From CAMLDH01 sp966250375 (GTDB lineage: Bacteria; Pseudomonadota; Gammaproteobacteria; Burkholderiales; Burkholderiaceae_D), in the NCBI GenBank assembly GCA_966250375.1, contig CBINHE010000011.1, forward strand, positions 1-64,000: 64,000 nt of DNA. Direction: 5' to 3'. The notes beneath the pieces were generated by a model. That model searched no databases. It was given only the letters and a program-made list of their open reading frames with translations, and had not been told where the DNA came from. Shown piece by piece: positions 17,886 through 26,521 of the stretch; position 1 is the first letter of the stretch; each line of letters begins with the position of its first letter. The position numbers and the translations under genes are program-made.

Positions 17886-18818
17886 TTGAAAGCTTTCTAC
17901 AGCGATCATTTCGTGTTGCCGTTACCGCCCGGCCACCGTTTTCCGATGCAAAAGTACCGACTGATCCATGAAGGCGCGCAAACTGTCGTCCCTGCATTGC
18001 AGTTTCTTGAAGCGCCCTCTACGACCGACGGCGTGCTGGCATTGGCGCACCATCCCCGTTATATCGAATGCGTCAGCGCCGGGACTTTATCGGTCGCGGC
18101 GCAAAAAGAAATCGGATTTCCATGGACGCCTCAATTGATCGAGCGCTCGCGCCGATCCGCGGGCGCCACGATCGGTGCCGCACGTGCAGCCATCGAACAA
18201 GGCGTTGCCGCTAATCTGGCCGGTGGCACGCACCATGCGCATGCCGACCGCGGCGAAGGATTCTGCATTTTCAATGATGCGGCGATTGCTGCACGTCTGA
18301 TGCAGGCTGAGCGGCGCGTAAAACGGGTCGCGATTGTCGACCTCGATGTGCATCAAGGTAATGGCACTGCCTCGATACTGCGTGATGACGACTCGATATT
18401 CACCTTGTCGCTGCATGCTGAAAACAATTACCCGTTTACGAAAGAAGTCAGTGATCTCGACGTCGGATTGCCGGATGGCGCTGGAGATGACGTGTATTTA
18501 CCCGCATTGCGCAATGCATTGGCAGAGTTGTCCACGCGTTTCGTACCGGATTTGATCATTTATCTGGCGGGGGCAGACCCGCATGAGGGCGATCGCCTCG
18601 GACGGTTGAAGTTGACATTTGCCGGCATGGCGGCACGGGACCGCATGGTACTCGACTATGCGTTCGAGCGAGAAATTCCGGTAGTGACTACGATGGCAGG
18701 CGGATACGGTAAGAATATCCAAGATACCGTTGCTGTACATATCCAGACTATTGCGATTGCTGCTCAATACGGCCGCAATGGCCGCACCGATTTCGCTAGG
18801 CAAGGCGCCTCCATTTAA
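17886..18818 (+). CDS. Histone deacetylase family amidohydrolase
   Basis: 310-residue zinc-dependent deacetylase of the bacterial class close to acetoin-utilisation / acetylpolyamine amidohydrolases. Visible motifs are GGTHHAHADRGEGFCIFND (tandem His general base), VDLDVHQGNGTA (zinc Asp and His) and YLAGADPHEGDRLG (zinc Asp). Homology begins at KAFYSDHF, and the in-frame codon there is TTG at 17886, so I place the start there; the open frame extends to 17799 without homology. Substrate unknown. It is a single-gene unit. Confidence 0.88.
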   Translation: MKAFYSDHFVLPLPPGHRFPMQKYRLIHEGAQTVVPALQFLEAPSTTDGVLALAHHPRYIECVSAGTLSVAAQKEIGFPWTPQLIERSRRSAGATIGAARAAIEQGVAANLAGGTHHAHADRGEGFCIFNDAAIAARLMQAERRVKRVAIVDLDVHQGNGTASILRDDDSIFTLSLHAENNYPFTKEVSDLDVGLPDGAGDDVYLPALRNALAELSTRFVPDLIIYLAGADPHEGDRLGRLKLTFAGMAARDRMVLDYAFEREIPVVTTMAGGYGKNIQDTVAVHIQTIAIAAQYGRNGRTDFARQGASI

Positions 18819-19335
18819 CACAAAACACACAGATGCCTGTCATTCCTTCATAGTCAATGTCGCCGAATCATCGGAGAGCCTGTGGATATTGGCGATGCCG
18901 TTCCTCTTTGTCGGGAGTGGGAGTACGGGAAGCGGGTTTTCACGCAAGGGTGTCGATCACATTCTGAAATTCGCGTTCGATCTGGTGTAGTGCGGCCGAA
19001 AAAGCATCTGACTTCAGCCCTCAAATCGAATGGCATTTCGATCATGATGTCTTACTGGAATGCGTGCGTCCCTGCAATGGCGGATGCCTATCCCATATTC
19101 GATGGAATAAGTACTGAATTGCATTTTCAATAATCATTCCGCCCAGATCATTTATTGTTTTGCAACGTCATTTGTTTGCACTGGGAAAACTACATCAAAG
19201 CACTTACTTCTCATTAATATTGCTAAGTAGAAAATTGTTTAAATACATTGGCTAACTACCTAATTCTCTTGCAGATTTTCACAATTTTGCTACACTGCAA
19301 GATAATAATTGTTTGCACGAATCAGGGAGCCGCCG
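18819..19335. other. Gene-poor stretch upstream of the PBP7-type gene
   Basis: About 500 bases with no convincing gene on either strand. Short open frames exist (18882-19133 plus, 18854-19045 minus) but have no ribosome binding site and no recognisable protein character. The second half (19140-19310) is markedly AT-rich and probably carries the promoter of the downstream peptidase gene. Confidence 0.5.
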
Positions 19336-20433
19336 ATGTTGAAATCCGCGCTTGGGATATTTTTTTCGTTTTTGTTTGTTTTGCTTAACGTTCCCACAGC
19401 GCTGGCTGAAGGCGCGTCCGCCACTGCCGCCTCAAAGAAACCGACTTCGAAGAAAACCGTCTCTGCAAAAAAGCGCAAGGCCAAGGCTGGCGCACATCGC
19501 GTTAATGCATCCCTCGATTCCCGTGAAAGACTGGTCAAACACGTAGTTGTCTCGCAAGGTCGGCGTAAAATCATCTATCAACGGGTTGCCTATGCCCCGG
19601 TCATCCCGGCTGTGCCGCCGGTAATGAGTGCGGGTGATTTGGCGGGCTTGAATGCGACGCGCGATCCGCTGGATCTGAAATCAAGTGTCGCCTTCGTGCT
19701 GGATCAAACCAATTCGCAAGTGTTATTTGAGAAAAATTCCAATGTGGCGCTTCCGATTGCTTCGATTACAAAATTGATGACCGGCCTGATCGTTGTCGAA
19801 GCAAATCAAAATATGGATGAAGTGCTGGAAGTTACAGACGACGATATCGATCGTGAAAAGCACAGTTCTTCCCGTTTGCGCCCCGGCGCCAAATTGACCC
19901 GCTCTAACATGCTGCACATTGCATTGATGAGTTCGGAAAACCGCGCTGCCTCCGCATTGGGGCGCAACTATCCGGGCGGATTGCCGGCATTCGTTGCCGC
20001 AATGAATGCCAAAGCCAAGATGCTGGGCATGAACGACACACATTATGTCGACACGACCGGCCTGTCCAGCCGTAATGTCGCCAGCGCCCGCGATCTGGCG
20101 AAGCTGGTCGTGGCGGCCCATGAACACGCGATACTTTGCCAGTATTCGACTGATGCCAAGTATGTGGTCGACACCGGCAGTCACGCGGTGCAATACGCGA
20201 ATTCAAACCATCTGGTCGCCAATCCGATTTGGGAGATCGGTCTGCAAAAGACTGGTTATATTTCCGAAGCAGGGCGTTGTCTGGTCATGCAAGTCAAGAT
20301 TGAAGGGCGTCCGATTGTGATGGTATTTCTCGATTCCAAAAGCAAGCAATCGCGCTTGGCGGACGCAGGACGCATCCGCAAATGGCTGGAAGCGACCAAG
20401 CCGCAAAAGCTGGTACAAGCTGCGCAAAGTTGA
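19336..20433 (+). CDS. D-alanyl-D-alanine endopeptidase (PBP7/PbpG-like serine peptidase)
   Basis: 365-residue periplasmic penicillin-binding protein of the S11 peptidase family that trims peptidoglycan cross-links. A signal peptide is followed by a Lys/Ala-rich linker (KKPTSKKTVSAKKRKAKAG). The catalytic motifs are present: SITKLM (SxxK), SSEN (SxN) and KTGY (KTG). The ATG at 19336 follows AGGGAG; a TTG at 19309 would add nine residues. It ends in its own strong terminator and is monocistronic. Confidence 0.93.
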   Translation: MLKSALGIFFSFLFVLLNVPTALAEGASATAASKKPTSKKTVSAKKRKAKAGAHRVNASLDSRERLVKHVVVSQGRRKIIYQRVAYAPVIPAVPPVMSAGDLAGLNATRDPLDLKSSVAFVLDQTNSQVLFEKNSNVALPIASITKLMTGLIVVEANQNMDEVLEVTDDDIDREKHSSSRLRPGAKLTRSNMLHIALMSSENRAASALGRNYPGGLPAFVAAMNAKAKMLGMNDTHYVDTTGLSSRNVASARDLAKLVVAAHEHAILCQYSTDAKYVVDTGSHAVQYANSNHLVANPIWEIGLQKTGYISEAGRCLVMQVKIEGRPIVMVFLDSKSKQSRLADAGRIRKWLEATKPQKLVQAAQS

Positions 20434-20448
20434 TTGGTTAAAGATATG

Positions 20449-20478
20449 AAAAAAGGCGAGCCTCGGTTCGCCTTTTTT
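20449..20478 (+). terminator. Rho-independent terminator after the PBP7-type gene
   Basis: A stem of GGCGAGC with GTTCGCC (one G-T pair) around a CTCG loop, flanked by A6 and T6. It starts 16 bp after the stop codon and is symmetrical, so it can also stop the convergent iclR gene. Confidence 0.85.
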
Positions 20479-20507
20479 ATTGCCTGCGGTGTTATTGATC
20501 TGATTGT

Positions 20508-21299
20508 TCAGCCCGCCGAGGTTTGCAGCACATAGCCCAGCACTGCCGAGATCTGATGGGCAGTGCCGACCAGATCTTCCAGCCACTCATCCTGCAGACG
20601 GTCGGCTGGTGCAGAAATTGACAGGCCGGCAATCAGCTTGCCAGAATCATCATGGATGCCTGCCGCCATGCAGCGTACGCCCAACTCAAGTTCTTCATTG
20701 TCGCGCGCATAACCGCGTGCACGGACCAGGCTGAGGTCGCGTTCCAGCTTGCCGAGATCAGTGATCGAATTCTTGTTGTGACCGGCCAAGCCGGTGCGCG
20801 TTGCATACGCGCGTACTACCTTGGGATCGTCCGCCGACAAGAACAGCTTGCCGGTCGATGTCAGATGCAAGGGGGCGCGGCCGCCGATCGCGCGTACCAC
20901 TTGCATGCCGGAACGTTCTGAAAAGGCGCGGTCGATGTAGACGATCTCGTCGCCCTGACGCACCGACAGGTTGATTGTCTGGTGCGTCTTGCGGTGCAGT
21001 GCGCGCATGAAATCCAGCGCGGCTTCACGCACATTCAGGCGGCTTTTGACGATATTGCCCAACTCCAGCAAGCGCATACCCAAGCGGTAAGAACCTGCTT
21101 CTGCGCGGTCGACGAAACGCTTGACAACCATATCATTCAGGATGCGGTGTGCGGTCGACGGATGTAATCCGGTTACTGTCGACAATTCTTTCAGACTGAC
21201 CGGATCCGGATAATGGGCAAGTGCGTCCAACAGCGATATCATGCGTTCGATGACTTGAATCGATGTTTTTTCGGTTGCTACGGAGAGGGCAGGTTTCAT
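20508..21299 (-). CDS. IclR family transcriptional regulator, probable regulator of lutAB
   Basis: 263 residues. An N-terminal winged helix (SLKELSTVTGLHPSTAHRILNDM, about residues 39-61) is followed by the IclR effector domain with INLSVRQGDEIVYIDRA and the C-terminal LELGVRCMAAGIHDDSG. It is divergent from lutAB with a 167-bp shared promoter region, which makes it the likely regulator, perhaps responding to lactate, pyruvate or an aromatic acid. The usual lactate regulator LutR of other bacteria is GntR-type, so this would be a different control; that link is inference. Confidence 0.9.
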   Translation of the reverse strand: MKPALSVATEKTSIQVIERMISLLDALAHYPDPVSLKELSTVTGLHPSTAHRILNDMVVKRFVDRAEAGSYRLGMRLLELGNIVKSRLNVREAALDFMRALHRKTHQTINLSVRQGDEIVYIDRAFSERSGMQVVRAIGGRAPLHLTSTGKLFLSADDPKVVRAYATRTGLAGHNKNSITDLGKLERDLSLVRARGYARDNEELELGVRCMAAGIHDDSGKLIAGLSISAPADRLQDEWLEDLVGTAHQISAVLGYVLQTSAG

Positions 21300-21419
21300 A
21301 GGTGATCGGGGCGTTGCAATATCTCATTTATACCACAATGTGAAAAAATCAAAAAGATGTGCAAAAAGATTCGACTGAATTTCGCAAATTATTTGATCTG
21401 GATTCTGCACCGTAATTTT

Positions 21420-21431
21420 GTGCGGGCGCAC
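21420..21431. promoter_or_regulatory. Possible operator in the iclR-lutA intergenic region
   Basis: A 12-bp palindrome, GTGCG-GG-CGCAC, lies 36 bp before the lutA start. It could bind the divergently encoded IclR protein. There is only one copy and no experimental anchor. Confidence 0.25.
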
Positions 21432-21466
21432 CATAATGAGGCCTGCATAAACATATTGGAGACACG

Positions 21467-22204
21467 ATGCGCGTCGGTCTGTTTGTCACCTGCCTGATTG
21501 ATATGATGCGGCCGGAAATCGGTTTTTCTGCTCTGAAATTGCTTAAGGCGGCCAGCTATGAAGTCGTAGTGCCTGAATCCCAGACTTGCTGCGGACAACC
21601 CGCGTACAGTGCCGGCAATCGCAAGGCGGCGCGCGACCTGGCGGAAAAATTCGTTAATGAATTCGAACAGTTCGACTATGTGGTGATTCCGTCCAGCTCC
21701 TGCGGCGGCACCATCAAGACTCATTACCGCGATCTATTTTCGGATGATCCGGATTTGCGGGCACGTATGGAATGCCTGGCATCGCGCGTGTATGAGTTGA
21801 CCGACTTCCTGCACAACGTCGCGAAAATCGACCAATTGCCGGTGCGTGAGCCGGGCGCATTCAGCGGTAGCGTCACGTACCACGATTCATGCAGCGGCTT
21901 GCGCGAACTGGGCGTGCAGGCGCAACCGCGCGCATTGCTGGAAAAAGTGCCGGACGTGCGATTGACCGAGATGAAAGACAGTCGCGCTTGTTGCGGTTTC
22001 GGCGGCTCGTTCTCGCTCAAGTACGGCGATATTTCCAGCGCCATTGTCGATGAAAAATGCGCGAACATTCACGGTAGCGGCGCTGATGCGGTGGTGCTCG
22101 GCGATCTGGGTTGCATGCTCAATATTGAAGGGCGTTTGCGCCGTACCGGCGACGATAGGACCCGCGTGTTGCATGTGGCGCAGGTTCTGGCAGGAGACGC
22201 ATGA
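21467..22204 (+). CDS. lutA: LutA-type iron-sulfur protein (lactate utilisation)
   Basis: 245 residues with two CCG domains (cysteine-rich domain of heterodisulfide-reductase type): CCGQPAYSAGN with the upstream SQT segment in the N-terminal half, and CSGLRELG with SRACCGFGGSFS in the C-terminal half. In LutABC this subunit binds clusters and takes part in oxidising L-lactate to pyruvate. It overlaps lutB by 4 bases, indicating coupling. It starts after GGAGACACG. lutC is not adjacent but at 5.6 kb. Confidence 0.92.
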   Translation: MRVGLFVTCLIDMMRPEIGFSALKLLKAASYEVVVPESQTCCGQPAYSAGNRKAARDLAEKFVNEFEQFDYVVIPSSSCGGTIKTHYRDLFSDDPDLRARMECLASRVYELTDFLHNVAKIDQLPVREPGAFSGSVTYHDSCSGLRELGVQAQPRALLEKVPDVRLTEMKDSRACCGFGGSFSLKYGDISSAIVDEKCANIHGSGADAVVLGDLGCMLNIEGRLRRTGDDRTRVLHVAQVLAGDA

Positions 22205-23610
22205 TGCAAGTTCAGTCAATGCACTTCAAGCAACGCGCCGGACAAAAGCTCGCCGATCAGCGCCTGCAGCAAAACCTGAAAAAATTGTCGACCAAGTTCG
22301 TCAGCGGCCGCGCATCGGCGATCACCGAACTGGATGATTTCGAAGGGACCCGCGACGCGGCGAAAGAACGTCGCATGCGCGCAATCGAAAATCTGGACAT
22401 GTGGCTCGACACTTTCGAAAAGGAAGCCACGCGACGCGGTGCGAGCGTGTTATATGCGGAAAGTGCGGAAGACGCATCGCGCCTGGTGGTCGAGATCGCG
22501 AAAAAGCACGACGTCAAAAAAGCCATCAAATCGAAATCGATGGTGTCGGAAGAAATGGCGCTGAACCAGGCGCTGGAAGCGGCCGGCATTCAAGCGGTCG
22601 AAACCGATCTCGGCGAATACATCTTGCAAATCAACGGCAATGAAGCGCCCTCGCACATCATTGCGCCTGTGGTGCACAAGGACAAGGAAGAAATCTCCGA
22701 CTTGTTTGCCCGCGTGCACAAGCGGCCGCGCTTGACCGACATTCCGGCGATGACGCGTGAAGCGCGCGAAATTCTGCGCCCGCAATTCTTGTCGGCCGAC
22801 ATGGGTATTACCGGCGGCAATTTCGTCATTGCCGAAACCGGTTCAGTGGCCATCGTTACCAATGAAGGCAACGAAGGCATGTGTACAGTGCTGCCGCCCA
22901 AAGTGCATGTGGTGGTCACCGGTATCGAAAAAGTGTTGCCAACGTTGGAAGACCTGGCGACCGTGATGCGCCTGCTGCCGCGCTCGGCGACTGGCCAGTC
23001 GATCTCGAATTATTTTTCGCTGCTGACCGGTCCGCGTGCCGACGACGAACTCGACGGTCCGGAACATATGTATTTCGTACTGGTCGACGGCGGCCGCAGC
23101 AATTTGGTTGGCACCGAGTTCCAGGAAATGCTGCGCTGTATTCGTTGTGGCGCCTGTATGAATCATTGCCCGGTGTATCAAAAGATCGGCGGCCACAGTT
23201 ATGGCTGGGTCTACCCCGGCCCGATGGGCAGTGTATTGACGCCTTCCTATGCCGGCGTCGAAAATGCACTGGATCTGCCGCAAGCATCAACGCTGTGCGG
23301 CGAATGCCACGTCGTTTGCCCTGTTAAAATTCCGCTTCCTGATTTATTGCGCAAATTGCGTGAGAAGCAGTACGAGGGGAGAATGCGTCCGAGCGCCGAG
23401 TATTTCGGATTCGAGGTGTGGGCCTTTTTTGCCAAGCGGCCAATGTTGTATCGGCTGGCAACCAGAATCGGCGTGCGCGTGATGAAATGGATGGGTGGCA
23501 GCAAGAAATCGATTTCGAAGCTTCCGTTTGCAGGTGGATGGACTGATAATCGCGAAATGCCGGCGCCTTCCGGCAAGACCTTCCATGAACTTTACAAGCA
23601 GCGAAGATAA
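22201..23610 (+). CDS. lutB: LutB-type iron-sulfur protein (lactate utilisation)
   Basis: 469 residues. The N-terminal LUD domain contains GGNFVIAETGSVAIVTNEGN, and the C-terminal part carries two ferredoxin motifs, CIRCGACMNHCPVY and CGECHVVCPVKIP. The central electron-transfer subunit of the LutABC lactate oxidation complex, in the cytoplasm. It begins with ATGATG overlapping the lutA stop. Length and domain order match the family, and nothing is missing. dgkA follows on the same strand within 10 bp and may be read through. Confidence 0.93.
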   Translation: MMQVQSMHFKQRAGQKLADQRLQQNLKKLSTKFVSGRASAITELDDFEGTRDAAKERRMRAIENLDMWLDTFEKEATRRGASVLYAESAEDASRLVVEIAKKHDVKKAIKSKSMVSEEMALNQALEAAGIQAVETDLGEYILQINGNEAPSHIIAPVVHKDKEEISDLFARVHKRPRLTDIPAMTREAREILRPQFLSADMGITGGNFVIAETGSVAIVTNEGNEGMCTVLPPKVHVVVTGIEKVLPTLEDLATVMRLLPRSATGQSISNYFSLLTGPRADDELDGPEHMYFVLVDGGRSNLVGTEFQEMLRCIRCGACMNHCPVYQKIGGHSYGWVYPGPMGSVLTPSYAGVENALDLPQASTLCGECHVVCPVKIPLPDLLRKLREKQYEGRMRPSAEYFGFEVWAFFAKRPMLYRLATRIGVRVMKWMGGSKKSISKLPFAGGWTDNREMPAPSGKTFHELYKQRR

Positions 23611-23617
23611 ACCCAGC

Positions 23618-24016
23618 ATGATGGATGATGAACAACCGGTCAGTGAGTTCAAAAGCAAAAGCGGCGCAAAAAGAATTTTCGCCGCTTTTTTCTATTCCAT
23701 CGCCGGCTTGAAAGCGGCATGGAAGAATGAACATGCGTTCCGTCAGGAGGTGGCGCTGATCGTTCCAGCCGTTATTGTCGCGCTGCTGTTGCCAGTGTCC
23801 GCGCTGGAAAAATTGATGCTGATCGGCGTCTTTGTCATGGTGCTGATTGTTGAACTCGTCAATTCCGCGATTGAAGCGATCGTCGATCGCGTGTCGCTGG
23901 AACGTCATCCTCTGTCGAAAAATGCCAAGGATTTCGGCAGCGCGGCAGTGTTGCTGGCATTGCTGCTGGCGATTGCCACATGGGCCGTGATAGTACTGCC
24001 GCTATTGCTGCGTTGA
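23618..24016 (+). CDS. dgkA: Diacylglycerol kinase
   Basis: 132-residue inner-membrane enzyme phosphorylating diacylglycerol, recycling lipid from membrane-derived oligosaccharide or other envelope synthesis. It shows the family core YSIAGLKAAWKNEHAFRQE, then three membrane helices, with the signature ELVNSAIEAIVDRVSLERHPLSKNAKD given here by its halves ELVNSAIEAIVDR and HPLSKNAKDFGSAAV. The start could be ATG 23618 or 23621, or 23585 overlapping lutB; homology starts later, so this is not decided. Confidence 0.93.
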   Translation: MMDDEQPVSEFKSKSGAKRIFAAFFYSIAGLKAAWKNEHAFRQEVALIVPAVIVALLLPVSALEKLMLIGVFVMVLIVELVNSAIEAIVDRVSLERHPLSKNAKDFGSAAVLLALLLAIATWAVIVLPLLLR

Positions 24017-24053
24017 GCACGGACGACACCTGCACACGCGGGATAAGAAGCAG

Positions 24054-24109
24054 GGCGCATCGTGATGCGCCGCATGGATTTGAAACCTCCGGCGCATCAC
24101 GATGCGTCC
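24054..24109. repeat. Inverted pair of GGCGCATC palindromes over the exporter start
   Basis: Two near-identical palindromes of about 18 bp (24054-24071 and 24091-24108, each GGCGCATC-N2-GATGCG(C/T)C) lie in inverted orientation, arms matching 18 of 19 bases. The right end reads CCTACC, giving the TAGGAC head also seen in repeats at 26.8 and 28.6 kb. The GTG/ATG start of the ABC exporter falls inside the first palindrome. Confidence 0.65.
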
Positions 24110-25921
24110 TACCTTGATTCCAAGATAATGCATCCTCTACGACGCCTGTTCGGCTACGCTCGCCAATACCGTTCCGACGTCATTGTCGCGTCGGTCTACT
24201 CCATCCTCAACAAGTTTTTCGACGTGCTGCCGGAAATCCTGATCGGCGTCGCGGTCGACGTCGTAGTCAATCGCAAGGACTCGTTTGTGGCGCGCCTCGG
24301 CATCGCCGATCCGAAAGACCAATTGATTTTGCTGGCCTTGCTCACGGTTGTGATCTGGGTGGCTGAATCGCTGTTCGAATACCTATATGAGCTGAAATGG
24401 CGCAACTTGGCGCAGAACCTGCAGCACGACATGCGCATGGACGCCTACCGCCATGTGCAAAAACTGGAAATGGCCTATTTCGAGCGCAATCGCACCGGCA
24501 ATCTGCTGGCAGTGCTGAACGAGGACATCAACCAGATGGAGCGCTTTTTGAACGGCGGCGCCAACGACCTGATCCAGGTATTTTGCGGCACGCTGATGGT
24601 CGGTACGGTGTTCTTCGCGCTCACCAGCAAGCTCGCTTTTCTCGCGCTGGTGCCGGTGCCGTTCATTCTCTACGGCGCGTTCTGGTTCCAGTCGCGCCTG
24701 GCATCGCGCTATACCGCAGTGCGCGAAGCGGCCGGTGCGCTGGCCGCCCGGCTCAACAACAACCTGACCGGCGTTGCAACCATCAAGGCCTACACCGCCG
24801 AAGACTTCGAGGCCGAGCATATCCGCCAAGGTTCGGAAGCGTATCGAGCGCGCAACAGCGAAGCGATCCGCTGGTCAGCAGCAATCACGCCGGTGATCCG
24901 CATCGCGATTTTGGCTGGCTTCACCGTGACACTGCTGTATGGCGGCTTCCTGACGCTGAACGGTGAACTCGGTGTGGGCAGCTATTCGGCACTCGTTTAC
25001 CTGACGCAACGCTTGCTGTGGCCGCTGACGCGCTTGGCCGATATGAGCGACTTGTTCCAGCGCTCGATGGCATCGATCCAGCGTGTGATGGACTTGCTGC
25101 AAACGCCGATGGCGATACCGTATGAAGGCAAGCCCTTTCCGGTACAGCGGGTGCGCGGCGAACTGGAATTCGATCGTGTCCGCTTCGCGTACGAAGGGGG
25201 CGGCGCGGCAGCGCTCGACGGCATCGACTTGCACATTGCCGCCGGCGCTAACATCGCCTTTGTCGGCAGTACCGGCGGCGGAAAAAGTACGCTGGCCAAG
25301 TTGCTGTTGCGCTTTTACGAACCGCAGCACGGCGAAATCCGCATCGACGGCCAACCGATAGGCGCGCTCAATCTACAGGACCTGCGCCGCGCGATCGGCT
25401 ATGTCGCGCAGGACACCTTCCTCGCCGACGCCAGCGTCGCGGAAAACATCGCCTACGGTATCAGCGGCGTGCCGCTGGCTGATATCGAACGCGCGGCCAA
25501 GGCGGCTGAGGCGCACGAATTCATTGCAGCGCTACCGCAGGGCTACCAGACCCAAGTCGGCGAACGCGGCATGAAGTTGTCGGGCGGCCAGCGGCAACGG
25601 TTAGCGTTGGCGCGAGCGATTCTCAAGAATCCGCCAATCCTGATTCTCGATGAAGCGACATCAGCGGTCGACAACGAAACCGAAGCCGCGATCCAGCGCT
25701 CGCTTGATCGCCTGGTAATCGGACGCACCAGCCTGATCATCGCGCATCGTTTGTCCACGATTCGCCATGCGCATTGCATCCATGTGCTGGACAAGGGACG
25801 CATCGTCGAAACCGGCACACATGAAGAGTTGCTGGCTGTTGGCGGCGTGTATGCGGCGCTTTGGGCTTTACAGATCGGTGAGAAAACTGGTGTCGAGAGC
25901 GTGGAAGATGTTGTTGAATAG
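24065..25921 (+). CDS. ABC exporter, fused permease and ATPase (MsbA-like)
   Basis: About 618 residues: an N-terminal six-helix transmembrane domain (residues about 25-330) and a C-terminal ATPase with Walker A GSTGGGKSTL, signature LSGGQRQRLALARAIL, Walker B ILILDEATS and the switch His in IIAHRLS. It resembles lipid or multidrug homodimeric exporters. The first 20 residues lie within a repeat element (24054-24109), so the true start may be the ATG at 24128 (MHPLRRLFGYARQYR). Cargo unknown; dgkA just upstream hints at envelope lipids, but weakly. Confidence 0.88.
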   Translation: MRRMDLKPPAHHDASYLDSKIMHPLRRLFGYARQYRSDVIVASVYSILNKFFDVLPEILIGVAVDVVVNRKDSFVARLGIADPKDQLILLALLTVVIWVAESLFEYLYELKWRNLAQNLQHDMRMDAYRHVQKLEMAYFERNRTGNLLAVLNEDINQMERFLNGGANDLIQVFCGTLMVGTVFFALTSKLAFLALVPVPFILYGAFWFQSRLASRYTAVREAAGALAARLNNNLTGVATIKAYTAEDFEAEHIRQGSEAYRARNSEAIRWSAAITPVIRIAILAGFTVTLLYGGFLTLNGELGVGSYSALVYLTQRLLWPLTRLADMSDLFQRSMASIQRVMDLLQTPMAIPYEGKPFPVQRVRGELEFDRVRFAYEGGGAAALDGIDLHIAAGANIAFVGSTGGGKSTLAKLLLRFYEPQHGEIRIDGQPIGALNLQDLRRAIGYVAQDTFLADASVAENIAYGISGVPLADIERAAKAAEAHEFIAALPQGYQTQVGERGMKLSGGQRQRLALARAILKNPPILILDEATSAVDNETEAAIQRSLDRLVIGRTSLIIAHRLSTIRHAHCIHVLDKGRIVETGTHEELLAVGGVYAALWALQIGEKTGVESVEDVVE

Positions 25922-25994
25922 CGGAAAATCTATGGTCTTGATGCGCCGTCAAACACGTCGGTTTGCGGAGAAGGGGCCTGTTCATTCGGTTCCG

Positions 25995-26207
25995 CTATCC
26001 AAAATCAAAGAGCACCTTCACCGGCACTTTCAGTATTGCGGCGATCTTTTCGAGATTTTCAAATTTCGGCCCAAATATGCCGCGTTCAATATTGCTGACG
26101 GATTCCGCTGACAATCCGGTTTTATCGGCTAACTGCTCTTGCGTAAGACCTGCTTCCCGCCGCAGTTCCTGCAGACGTTTTCCAAATTGAGCCTTGAGAT
26201 TTTCCAT
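25995..26207 (-). CDS. Small XRE-type helix-turn-helix repressor
   Basis: A 70-residue protein consisting of little more than a Cro/C1-type domain: RLQELRREAGLTQEQLADKT, then SAESVSNIERGIFGPKFENL and a final helix. It follows AAAGGAG at a good distance. It is divergent from a SymE-like gene, with two identical palindromes between them, so it most likely represses itself and that gene and could serve as the antitoxin or transcriptional guard of the module. It marks the left edge of an accessory island behind the exporter. Confidence 0.9.
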   Translation of the reverse strand: MENLKAQFGKRLQELRREAGLTQEQLADKTGLSAESVSNIERGIFGPKFENLEKIAAILKVPVKVLFDFG

Positions 26208-26241
26208 GGAGTCTCCTTTATTTCGGTAGCCTCATGGTATT

Positions 26242-26276
26242 GAAGTTAAACTTCTAGTTGAACGAAGTTAAACTTC
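26242..26276. promoter_or_regulatory. Tandem operator for the XRE repressor
   Basis: Two identical 13-bp hyphenated palindromes, GAAGTT-A-AACTTC, at 26242-26254 and 26264-26276. Their spacing of 22 bp puts them on the same face of the helix, as expected for cooperative dimer binding. They lie between the divergent XRE and SymE-like genes, where both promoters must be. Confidence 0.75.
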
Positions 26277-26308
26277 GAGTTTGTCATATTCCAAAAAGGT
26301 GGCGCAAT

Positions 26309-26521
26309 ATGGAAAAATCGGATCGGACTTTGAAAGTCGTTCAATCAATATCGGCCAGACATTTGCCCTATTTGCCCTTAAAGGGCCGCTGGCTTGAACG
26401 TGCGGGTTTCACTATCGGCATGCGAGTTGATGTTCTGGTGAAAGCGCAATGCTTGATCATTTTGCCTTCCAGTGTTCATGAATCGGATGAAACGAGGGAC
26501 CTGAGTATCGTCAGACCGTAA
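26309..26521 (+). CDS. SymE-like toxin (type I toxin family)
   Basis: A 70-residue basic protein whose core, residues 7-52, matches the SymE family: RTLKVVQS, then LPLKGRWLERAGFTIGM and VDVLVKAQCLIIL, compared with the LKGQWLEAAGF...VDVKV core of E. coli SymE. SymE has an AbrB-like fold and is an SOS-induced RNA-damaging or nucleoid-condensing toxin. The ATG at 26309 follows AAGGTGG; the open frame runs back to 26258, through the operators. Unlike E. coli, where LexA and antisense SymR control it, here a divergent XRE protein with two operators is the visible control. No antisense RNA promoter was identified. Confidence 0.8.
   Translation: MEKSDRTLKVVQSISARHLPYLPLKGRWLERAGFTIGMRVDVLVKAQCLIILPSSVHESDETRDLSIVRP

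Noticed and set aside
18882..19133. 83-codon frame before the PBP7-type gene
   Set aside because: No ribosome binding site, no family resemblance and unusual composition; treated as noncoding.
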